Below are positions 41,001 through 53,000 of a stretch of 64,000 nucleotides of DNA, in pieces (the stretch's first letter is position 1; each line of letters begins with the position of its first letter). This stretch comes from Gambelia wislizenii (taxonomy: Eukaryota; Chordata; Lepidosauria; Squamata; Crotaphytidae): NCBI GenBank assembly GCA_030847615.1, contig JAUMIR010000003.1:70814001-70878000 (forward strand), in the 5' to 3' direction. A program made the position numbers and the translations under genes. The notes below the pieces were generated by a model that ran no database searches, was not told where the DNA came from, and saw only the letters and a program-made list of their open reading frames with translations.

Positions 41001-44000
41001 ATGGGGGTAAATCCCACTGAATTTAATGAAGAACAGGATTTCAGAGAATAGAATCTGAAAAAACATATATTGCTCTGTTAATGTGGTTTCACCAGAATGA
41101 TCTATGTTGGATGTTTTTGTCTGCTGTATATCTCTATTTTAAATACATTGTTTTACTGATAGTAGATTATCTTTAGCTGTAACGTTGTAATAAATGTTGT
41201 AATAAATATTGCAAGAGCATCTGTCTATAATAATAAGAGAATGGTCAGGATCCAATAATGTACTTCTGCTGGATTGGGCAGATTCTGCCATCAGAATCAG
41301 AAACCACCCCCCTCCTCAGAGTAGGTTGTAAGTGCCACAGAAGGATGAAGGAGGCAGGAGGAAAGTCCAGATTCTGCTGATAGAAATAGTGTGGAAATGA
41401 ATGCAAGTATGTTAGAGCCATGGTCCCAACACTATGAAACCTGGTCACCCATAACATGGGATGCATATTAAGGAGGTTTTTTAAAATGTAGTCTTTAATT
41501 GTAATTAACTGTAGTGTAGCCAAGTGCTTGGAGAGCTAGCATGGTATAGAGCATTGGACTATGACTCTGGAGACCAGGGTTCAAATCCCCACATGTCCAT
41601 GGAAACCCCCTGAGTGACCTTAGGAAAGTCACACTGTCTCAGCCTCAGAGTAAGAGGAGGACAACATCTCTAATTGAGCTTACTTGAAGATACACATATA
41701 ACTTTCCTTGGAAGTTTACCTGTGGCATCACTAGGGCTGGTGTCAGGGCTGGTTTAAGGGCTCCGCAGCACCCGCAGCTGCAGGGAACCCCATAGCTGCA
41801 GGGGCCCCTTTCATAACACATGGCTTTCACACAGCAGCCTAGTGTATGCGCCCTGATCTTCTTTGCCACTTGCAATGCACTCTTGTCCCTTCTCACTGCG
41901 GTCCGTCATGGGTGGCATTTTTTGGGGGGTGGCACTCTCAGCTGGCCAGGCAGCAGCCCTCCTGCCTCAGTTGCTCAGCTGACCTCCCGCTGCTCTGGCT
42001 GCCCACACTCCAAGCAGCCAAGTGTGGCCAGGCACAGAGAAGGGGAGTGGGGGAAGAAGCTGCAGTGGCATCTGGTAGTCCTTGCTGTCCCACCTCCCCA
42101 CCCGCTCCTTGCCTGCCAGCACCATGCTCCCACAGCCCCTCATGCCCGTGGCCAATGACCCCCCTCCTGGCCATCCCAGGCAGGGGAAGTCGGCTGGGAG
42201 GGAGAGAAGGGGAGGCGAAAGCGGCACTGGCTGGACAGTCCCTCCTGAAGGCACATCTGCACAGGTGTTGAAGGAGGAGAGAGGAGGGGTGTCTTGGGGA
42301 GGGGGGGAGTGGAGAAGAAGGAAAGAAGGGGGAGGGAGGGAGACCCCCCCTTACAGAAAAGGGGAAGGGAAGGAAGGGGGTTTCCATCCCTCTCTCCCCT
42401 CCAGCAAAGGAGATGGGAAGGAAGGGGGTTTCCCTCCCTCCCCCTCCCTCCCCTCTTTCTTTCTGGAAGGGCATGGACACCCCTCCCTTCCTCCCCTCCC
42501 TCTCTCAAAAGAGGGTCCTCTCTCTTTCTCCTTTTCCCTCCTCCCTCTGTGTTCGCTCTTTTCTTCCCTCCTTGGCCTCTTCTCTCTTTATCCCCTTCCC
42601 TCTCTCTCTTCTGGATGGGGCTCGCTTCCCCGCTTTCTCTTTCAGCAGAGGGTCATCTCTTTCCCTCTCTTTCAGAAAATGCTCCTCTCTCCCTCCCTTG
42701 TCTGATCTCTCTTCTCCTGTCTCTGCTAGGAAGAAGGGGGCCACCCTCTTCTGCCCTCCAAGGGTCCCCATTGGGCAACGCACTCCAGATCAATCCCCTC
42801 CACCCCATCTTTCCAGCTGCTCTTAAAATGTCCTGGTTTCTCTCCTCTTCCTCCCTTTCCTCCTTTGTCCTCAGCTTACTCCCTTTGCGGCCAAGTGAGT
42901 TTCAACCTGCAAAAGAAATTTGTGTGTTTGCCTATGTGCCTTCAAGCTGCCTGTTGACTGATGGCAACCCCATGAATTCCATAGGATTTTCTTAGGCAAG
43001 GAAGACTCAGAGGTGCTTTGGTCAGTTTCTTCCTCTGAAATAGAGTCTATAGCACCTGGTATTCATTGGTGGTCTCCCATATCATACTATGATTAAAAGT
43101 GCAGCTATAGGGGCTGACTGAGAAGGTGGTAGAATTGCCCCATTTTTCATGCTTTTATTATGTTTAATGCAAGTTGGCCCAGAGGAGTGGTTCTCAATCT
43201 TTATATCATATAAAACTCATCTATCATTCTATCAACATGGATTGTACCATGATAGAAACAAAAATCTACTTTTTATGTGAAGAATGTTATACATTTGCAT
43301 GCACTTCTCTTATTGTTATGTGTGCCTTCAAGTCATTTCTGACTAAAGCGAACCTATCATCAGGTTTCCTAGGCAAGATTTGTTCAAAGGGGGGTTGTCA
43401 TTGCCTTCCTTTGAGGCTGAGAGAGTGTGACTTGCTCAAGGTCACCCAGTGGGTTTTAATGGGTGAGTAAGGATTCAAACCTTGGTCTCCACAGTCATAG
43501 TGCAATGCTGAAACTACTACACTACCCTGGCTCTTTTAACAGAAAAACATAAAGAATATAAATAAAAAAATTAAAGTAATGTAACTGGGAACAATGATGC
43601 TATTGTTGTCACTAAAATACCAGTATCCCACTAGTGTTATGTGAGAGCCATTGGGCTCGAGCTGTGGTTCTTAACCTTTTATTTATCAGGGACCCCCTTT
43701 AAATATCTTTTGGTGCCCCAAGACTTAATGCAAGATTTAAAACAACAACATTGTCCCCTCTTAACCCTTCTCTTCTCCAGGCTAAACATACCTAGCTCCC
43801 ATTCCTCATAGGGCATGGCTTCCAGATCTCCCACCATTTTGGTTGCTCTTCTCTGGACACGTTCCAGCTTGTCAATATCCTTCTTGAATTGTAGTACCCA
43901 GAACTGGACACAGTATTTCAGGTGAAGTTGGACCAAAGCAGAATAGAGTGTCACTATTACTTCCCTTGATGTAAACACTATACTTCTATTAATGCAGCCT

Positions 44001-47000
44001 AGAATTGGATTGGCTTTTTTTTTGCTGCTGCATCACACTGCTTATTCATGTTCAGTTTGTGGTCCACTTTTTCTTTTCTTTGAGGAAATCTACACTATTA
44101 TATTAATTGCTAATAAACAAAAAAATACATTAGTGCCTACAATATAGTTTTAAAACTAAATTATTGGTGGCAAATTATGTAATAATCTGAACATCCTGTA
44201 CTGTGAATAGGCTAAGTTACATTGACCTGAGATAAATATATGGGGGTCCCCAAATAAAGCGTTGCAGCACCACAAAAAATACCTTAAACCAGCGCTGGCT
44301 GGTGTCACCCCTCCCCCTGACGATGTCACCTGGTGTGGTTCGGCCTCTCTGCACCCCTCTAGTGCTGCCATTGAATTTTACATTGTATCAAAATAAGTGT
44401 AATTCCAGCAGATTGATGTGAGGTAATTTCACTGGTTATCTTTATAAATAAATGAAATCAATTAAAAAAATACCTTGATTTTTTATCACAAACTTTCCAA
44501 ATAGATTTAAGTCCTTGTAAAGAGAATACATGTAAGAATGGTGGAGTCTGCAAAGTGAAACACTACCTTTATTCCTGCACTTGCCCGCCAAGGTTTGGAG
44601 GGAGTCATTGTGAAATAGGTAAGTAGCAGATATAGACTGAGTGTGGTATTAATGAACCTATTCAATATTCAGGTCCTCTGCTATCATGGTTGCTATAGCA
44701 ATGCCAGGTTGTATATACGACAGATCAATCAGAAGCAGCTAAGCACAGGAAAGATCTGAACTCACAAGCATTAGTCCAATATTACTGTACATAGTTGTGT
44801 ATAAGTCGACCTCGTGTATAAGGGCACGTTTGGGGGCCAACATTACGGATTTTGATATAACCCATGGATAAGTTGAGGGTAAAATTGTGAGGCTCAGCAT
44901 GGGGCTCCTTGGAACAATTTTGTAGAGAATTGTCAGTGCCACCTCAGGGCCAACCACCCTTGGCTGCCACTACCATTTTCCTGCCCAAGGATTCAAAAAG
45001 GCCTTTCAACACTCTACCATTCTAAAAAAAGCACCAACCCCCTGCTACTCTCTCCGGCGGCCTTTTGCAATGCCTGGGTAGAAAAATAGCAGTGACATCC
45101 GCTCTTTGGCGCTTCCCCACTGCAGCAGAGAAGTGACCTCCATCCACCATGGCAGGGAAGCCCCAAAATTGCTGATGGAAAGAGAGCAGAAGGGGGCATT
45201 GCTTCCTTCAGGCTCTCGGAACTTAGTCTGTGCCAAGAGAGCTTGAAAGAAGCACCTCTCCACTGTGGCAGGAAAGCCCAAAAAAGCCTCTGGAGAGAGA
45301 GAAGACGGGGCTCCTTTCAGGTTCTCCTATCTCCCTGCCCCAGTGGGCAAGTGCCAAAGAACTGCTGCCACCACCATTTTTTTTTTGAGCAGGCATTTAA
45401 AAAGGCCAGAAGGAGTGCCACAGCGGGCAGGAGTTTATATAAGTCTACATTGAACTATGTATAAGTCAGCCCAGGGTTTTTGGGATAAATTTTTCAACTT
45501 ACACACAAGTATACATGGTATGTCAAGGAGTCAAGATGCTTGCAGTGAACCACATTGGATATTGTCTTTGGGTAGGAGATAACAGGAAATGTATTCACTA
45601 GAAGATAATGCAATGTTATACAGCAAATGACACTTTCTTCTCCACAGGAGGAAAATGCTTTCCTAACATTGTTTTTCTCTTTGCCAACTGGTGCTCAGTC
45701 CTTTTGAACGGCTTAAATTTTAGTGGTCCCAATGGTGATTTTAAATACTGCCATGTGAAATGTGGTTTTGTGCCCAGGGAGCTGCTTAGAATATTTTGAT
45801 CTCTGTTCTAAGACTCTCTGGATTTAGGCAATCTCCCCACCACACCACCACCAAACACACACCGAGGCAGACACATACCCCCCCCCACACACACTCACAT
45901 GTTGCCAGAATTTTTAAAAAATGTTATAGTGTAATTTAGAAATGGAAACCAGAATATCACCTCTGTAGATGAAAGGACAGGGCTTTGTAGTGGTTGTTAG
46001 GTCTAATTCTCAGTGCGAGGTAAGCTTAATTCTTAGTGAAGAGGAGTGGTCAGAATCTTGAACTGTGATTTGCATTCATGTTACTGCCCACTTGCAGTGG
46101 TCATTGTTAAAAAGCTAACGGTATTAGAGGAGGGGCTGCAATGATGACCCAAGTAAAATGGATACTTCTAATATAGAGAAATTTGAATGTTGGTACAAGA
46201 ACGGTGGCTGCTGGCAATATTGCCAAGATACTGAACGGTCGCTTCGTGTGATCTGCTCCTGTGCATTGGGATACACCCTAAGTGAAGATGGGAAGAGGTG
46301 CACACCATTAGGTAAGTGAATCATATATCAAACTCTTGGGGTTTTGGCCTTAGGTATGTAGGTATGTGGCCTCTTGGGTATGTTGCCTCTTTCAGGTACC
46401 CGATTGGCCACTCCTGTCACTCCCTCAGCCAATCACCACCCACATGCAAATTCCCTCTCCACTTCACAGTCCATTCCTGACACTCATGGCCAATCTGCAT
46501 ACTGGGAGTGACCAAAAATGTGCTACAGTGTTGGCTATAGTTACTAAGGCTGCAGGCCTTTCCAGTTCGCCAGTGTTTCAGGGCTGCACAATTCCTACTT
46601 ATGATTTTAGTCTACACAGTAATATCATTTTTATTCCTGCTGTGATGGGACCCAAGCAGTCAACTGGTGGTGGGAGGATACCGCTTTTGCCACTGCAATA
46701 AGACCCGGCAGTCAACTGGTGACAATGGTGGGCTTCTTCTGCCACCGCTGCAACATAACCTAGGCAGTGAACTGGTGGCGGCAGTGGGAAGCCGCTGCAG
46801 CCACTGCAACGGGACCCAGGCAGTCAACTGGCAGCAGTGGCAGGACACTGCTTCTGCCACTGCAACGAGACCCAGGCAACCGGGCATGAGGTCTAACCAG
46901 GCTTTGGGGAGGAGTTTTTTAACCGGGTATGGTACGCTGGGTCCAGCTAGTAAAATCATAGAGTTGGAAGAGACCACAAGGGCCATCCAATCCAACCCCC

Positions 47001-50000
47001 TGCCATGCAGGAACATACAATCAAAGCACTCCTGACAGATGGCCCTCTAGCCTCTGTTTAAAAACCTCCAAAGAAAGAGACTCCACCACACTCTGAGGCA
47101 ATGCGTTACACTGTTGCACAGCTCTTACTATCAGGAAGTTCTTTCTAATGTTTATGTGGAATCTCCTTTCCTGTAGTTTGATAACACTTGCTGACTGTGA
47201 GGGTTGGGGTTAGACACTCAGGCTGTGACCAAATTTCATCCATATTTTTGGAATAATACTTTCCATCTTACAAAGAACTTGAGGAATTTTTATCTTATTT
47301 GCCACCCCCCCGACCCCGCTCACACTTGGTGAGCAATGATAGCATGCCCAAGGCCATCCAGAAAGGGTTCCTAATTCAGGAGGCTTTGGAACTTATTTCC
47401 AAACAACAATAGTGATGTAGTGGAGCTAAGGCTGTCCAAGCCGAGGTCCTAGGACTTTTTGATTAGCAGGGATGTGGTGCCATTTGCCACCTTGCTCAGG
47501 TTTCCCTATTGTAATCCTTGAAATAGCTTCAGATTGGGCAGGAACATAGCTCCCCCTGCCACAACACTATACTGTTGTGAGCAATCCTTGTTGTTCTGCA
47601 AAGTATTTCAGGGTGTTTTGATCCTGAAAGAGCAAACTATGACCCATTTCTTTAAAAAAAAGACCTGGCCCAACTGGAAATGAAGACAGTCAGAACTTTA
47701 TTGTTGATGTGGATTTAGACAGTTGTTTGCTTTTTTGGACAGTCCTTGGAGGTGAGCTGTGGGGATAAGTACCTACACATTAAAATTTATCCCTATGTGC
47801 CTGATCAACAATCTATTTACTGCAATGTACCAGCTATAGCCAGAATTCACTAAGACAGATATGAATTTGTAACCTCCATAGTTCCATGGACACTTAGGAT
47901 CTCCTAGCCTGATACCCCCAATTCCCACTTACCAAACAGCAGCTGCTACAATGGGGGGGGTGTGTGTTCTCCTGTTGATCAAGAAGCAGCTGACTAACAG
48001 TCCCATTCCCTCCCATAAGTGATCTCTGATGTGACAGCCAGAAGCAGGCTCCCTGTAGCAATTTCTCCTTATACCAGATCGCTTGCATCAGAGGGTAGGG
48101 TGGCAACATCAGGGGAACAGACCCTCCCCCAGTGTTCACAGTGGCTGCTGTCTGGTAAGTGGGGATTGGAGGACTTTCATGGTCCCTACGTAGACTACCG
48201 CATGTTGGCAAAAATACTGAACAATCGGCTGGCTAAGGTGGCTGATAAGATTGTGATGGAAGCACAGACCAGTGCTGTGCCGGGTAGGACTATGGTGGAC
48301 TCTCTTTGTTTGTTTCGGGAAGTGTTCCGACTCAACAAGGAGGGAGTTTGGACTGGTCAAATCCTACAGGTCGACCAGATGAAAGCTTTTGACAATGTAG
48401 ATCATACGTTCCTATGGGAAGCTCTCAAGTGGAAAGGGGTGCCAGAGAGATTTATTGCTTTAGTTAAATTGTTTTATAGGGATGCAGAGGTAGTTTTGCA
48501 AGTCAATGGTCATAGAGGAAAGAGGATTAAGTTAAATTCTGGGGTGAGGCAAGGTTGTCCCCTAAGCCCTCTTTTGTATGTTATTGCTTTGGATGCTATT
48601 CTGTGTAAGATTAGTTTGGACAAGAGCATCTTGGGGATCCAAATTCCGCGTCCGTTGGACAGTTCATGGTTGGTTCGATATGAATCTGTTAAATTTGTTG
48701 CCCATGCTGATGATGTGTCCTTCTTGGTTAAGGACAGGATGGAAGTTAGAAAGATTAAAGATGTTTTTGAGGCCTACGGTCGAGTTTCTGGTGCTCGACT
48801 TAACATGGAAAAGAGTTTTTTGATCAGGATTTTTGCTGCAGAGGACAAGATGGCAGCTATTCCTCTAAAGGACGTAGTTGGAGAAAAGGAAAGGTGGCAA
48901 GCAGAGCAAGAGGCAAAGATGGATAGGGTGAAGATCCTGGGGCTGAATTTTGCGTTGGCTCCAGAGGGATGGAAAGAAAATTGGTATCGCTGGTTGGAAA
49001 AAGTGAAAGAGAGGGTGGCCCTCTGGCAGAGATGGAAGCTGACCATTTACCAGAGAGCCGCTTTTGTAAATACTTACCTGCTTCCGGTGGCAGCCAACTT
49101 GGCGGCTGTTTTCCCACCTCCAGATTCAGTGATTAAAGAAGCTGATCGGGTTCTCTTCAAGTTTCTTTGGGGAATGGCCACATTCCCCCTGGCAAGGGCA
49201 GTGGCTTATGGGCAGGTAGAACAAGGGGGCCTAGACTTCCCAGCCCTGGGACCTAAGTTCATCGCCATCTTTTCTGCTCAAAACTTTGGGAAAGTTTCTC
49301 TGTTACAAAAGGGTCAGATTCAACCTCAGGCTTGGCTAGTTTTGTTTTGTGAGTGCTGGATAGGGACTAGATGGGGAAAGACTTGGTGGGAGGAAGGCTC
49401 ATTAAGTTTTAGGTTTTCTTTACCTGAAAAATTGAAAGCACCAGATTATTTGAAAGACTTTGTTTTTTACATAAAGAAATATAAAATTCATGCTGAGGAG
49501 TTGAAGGGGGAAGACAGACCAGGTCAGAGCATCAAGAGGAGTTTGTACAGGAAAATAGTGGAGGAGATTTATGTTAACCCGTTTTTGCAAAAGCGTCAGG
49601 CCAAACTAGATTTATCAGAATACCTACATCACCAGACTAACCCAATTGAGTATTTCATGGACAAAAGGGTCCCCAAAAAGTTGTGGGACTTGAGGTGGAG
49701 GCTCTATCATCAGGTTCTTAATCTGAGGGGAAAGAGACCATGGACCGCAGAAGATGAGCAGACCTGTCCACGTCTGAAATGTAAAAAGGCTGAGATTTTA
49801 AGTGGCGTGGCACAAAAGGAGACGATCAGACATTTTGTCCAGGACTGCCCAAGTGCCCGGGAAACATGGGAGGAGGTGGCCCGGGTCCTGGATTGGCCAG
49901 ATTTGGCACAGCAGGCTTGGGAGACGGTGCTTTCAGGGACTGAACCTCCAGAGGGTTTCAGGGGACCCAGAAAGTCAGTGGGCCAAAAGAGGAAGAGGAA

Positions 50001-53000
50001 GGAGCCTGGTTCCGCCATGGCTGAGAGGTTTTGGAAAGTGCCCTGGTCCACGGTGCGCTTGGTAAACCTCTATGTGATGTTAGGGTTAGTTTTCCAGAGA
50101 CAAAAGGAGGTGAAAAGTCAAAATCTGCAGGATGTAAAAGGCACTGCCTATTATGTGAAGAATGTAATTGAAAATTTAGCTCTGAGTGAAAAAGAGAAAT
50201 TGCCAAGCTATCGTTGGAAAAAGTTTTGGCCGTGGTTTAGTGAGACGACCCCAGCAATAACATAAAATGATATTTTAAATAAATATTTTATTAATTTTGT
50301 ATTATTTTGTATTATTATTTTTAATTAATATTTTATTGGTTTTTTCCATTTCTAAGTAGGTATAATTATAATGTGTAAATATAATGTGATTATAGTGTGT
50401 TTAGATTAAAGGGAAAAATACATTAGTGTTAGGATAGATTTACTTTTGTATTAGTAAGAAAAGAGGAAAATAATTAGTATTGTTTTTGTATTATTGTTAT
50501 GGCCTTTTGCGGTCAGGTGTATTTTTTAGTAGAATGGTCTTACTCCAATAAAAAATTCCCTAAAAATTCCCTAAACTAGGGAAAACATAGGGATCATGAC
50601 TACTGAACAAAAACAAATATATAACTCTAAGTTATGCATTCGTAACTGCCTTAGTGAATTCTAAGCCTATACACTTGTGTGCATTTTGTGAACAGCTAAA
50701 GTGCAAATCCACCTACCCAAATTAAAATAAATTCAAAAGTGTGTTTTTCTATTCTGTGCTATTTTAATTAACTTGCTCTGTGGCAAGATATGCAATGTCC
50801 CATACCGTAAGATACCAATCAACAGCCAGTTCCCCTCTGCCACACTATATCAAAGGATATTTGATCACCATATCACATGCAGGTGCTTCAGATGTGTGTA
50901 CCACAGCATTTTTGGTTATTTTTGTAATGGGTTGGATCCAGGTTTTGCCTTCCATGGATAGAAGAGTTCCCCTCATACAAAATATTGATGTCTGATTTTG
51001 GAAGACCCCCCCCCTCCACTACACCTCACCCCATTTGGCAGGATGCGCCAGTCCTCTGTGCGGAGGAGGGGGCTGGAGGGTCTGCAGCCTAGTGGTGGCT
51101 GGTGGGTCCTATGTCAGTGCGAAATTTGATCCAGTTTTTTTAAGGTGCCATCCAAGGTGCTGAACCTATTTAGAGAGCTATTAAAACCTGGGGTGGATTC
51201 ATTTGCCCCATTGACACGGGAGGGCACTAGAAGCCTCTACTGCAGTGCAGAAGGGGTGGAGAAAGCCACTTCCACCAACCTGGTTGCAAAAAACTAAATC
51301 TGAATCCAACCCATGTTTTATTTCTTGCCTTTCCTCCAAAAAGTGTCCAGCAGCAAACACAGTTTTCTTTCCATCTTTTATTTGAGATAGCCTACGCTGA
51401 GGGACAGCAACTAGTGTAAGAATTTGTACCCACATCTTTAGTCCTGTCTCTATTGAAATAGTTAAGAATATGGGTGAGTTTTTAAGGTTTTTTAAATTAT
51501 TTTTATTTTTCATGTCATTCTCAATGATTCAATGAGCTGACATGGAGAGGAAAATCTTGAGGCATTGGGGTTTTTTTTTAAGCATGAACAAATTGCTTAG
51601 GTGTTTTCCCACACTCTTCTTGTTATAAGACCTTAACTTTTCATGTCTCCCCACCAAAAAGTGTCATGAAGCATAGAGTCACTCCGTTCAGTTGTCTGAA
51701 AAGGCTTACATTGAGTAGGTTTTTTTAATTTCTGTCCCTGAAGACCGCTTTCCCTGCGGATTGGTTAAAAAATCCACACGTTCTTTTGAGGATGGATCAG
51801 CTGAGCACAACCAAACTAACGCTTGGGATACTGCTGGGGTGAATGAAACAGTGGCTGAAGAAAACCTGGACCATTGGAATCAAACATCAACTCAGGCCTT
51901 TTCAGTGAGTTTGAACCAGACAATGGTGCAAGGAGGGACAGAGGAAGAAGATATGGAAGAGATGTGGGGAAGCTTCACGGGAGATTTGCAAAGCTGGCTA
52001 AACTTCAACTCCACTGATGCTGAAGATGGTCCCAGAGTAGTTGGAGGCACTTTCTGTCGCCCAGGAGATTGTCCTTGGCAGGTAAAGTTATACAGGTACT
52101 TTCTTGAAAGTTTTTACAAAATTGTCTCACCTCATGTTGTTTTAGTTCATGTGCAGTGGTAGGTCACACAACCAGTTAAAGACTGGGGATAGCAGCAAGT
52201 CCCCTTTGCTACTAGCTATGGGAGAGTAGGCATGGAATCTCTGGAGGGCAGGATTCTAATGTTCCCCAAACTGGATTCAGCTCATAAGCTTGAGGTTTCC
52301 CCTTCCTTGCTTTAAGGCAAGGGTAGACAACGTGTGGCCCGTGGTCCATATGAAACCCCCACAAGGGGTCAAAAAAAGAAAAAAAAATATTTTGTCCCAC
52401 AAAGGCCTCTAGGGGACATGGTGGAATTTTTGCCATGTTCTCCTCCCTGGGCCAATTTAGGCCCAGGAGAGGTCTTTTTTGAGTCAGAAAGTAAACCGAA
52501 AGTGACTTCTACTTACTTCCTGTTGTTAAAAAAAGGACTTTCTGTGCCTAAAATTTTCCAAGGTGGCCTAAAACTATGGCAAAAATGCCTCCATGTTCCC
52601 TAGAGGGAGTTTGCAGGCATTTGGGGGCAAAAAAATAATTTTTAAAACAGGGGGTGCAACTCTCCAAGGTCTCCTCGGGTGGTAATGATGCTCCCTAGCC
52701 TTCCATAGTTGCCCACGCCTATTTTAAACTAATACTTTTGTTTTTAAAAAGCCACAAGATTCTACCACACAAGTGGGGTACTTGAATAACTGTTGTGACT
52801 TTCCTTGTGAATAGCTCTGCTGTGCCCCACAGCAGCAGAAGTATGCTGCTGATGGATGCTGTTATTAGGATAACTGATGCTATGCTAAGAAGATTGTGCC
52901 AGTGCTGGAACTACCTTACCCCCATTCTGTAAAAAGCAACTGCCACCATGGGCAAAATATCACACACATGAAGAAATCGGTTGCCCCGCATAATTGTGTA

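Noticed and set aside
41820..42995. Several overlapping long frames on both strands (up to 233 codons)
   Set aside because: They arise from GC-rich and purine/pyrimidine low-complexity DNA. They show no domain, no splice context and mutually overlapping frames.
46640..46890. Possible CRISPR-like array
   Set aside because: The units are contiguous diverged tandem copies without unique spacers, in a vertebrate intron. It is a minisatellite.
48019..50265. A 748-codon open frame as a novel protein-coding gene
   Set aside because: Reverse transcriptase motifs identify a LINE; the first 57 codons are MITE sequence that happens to be open.
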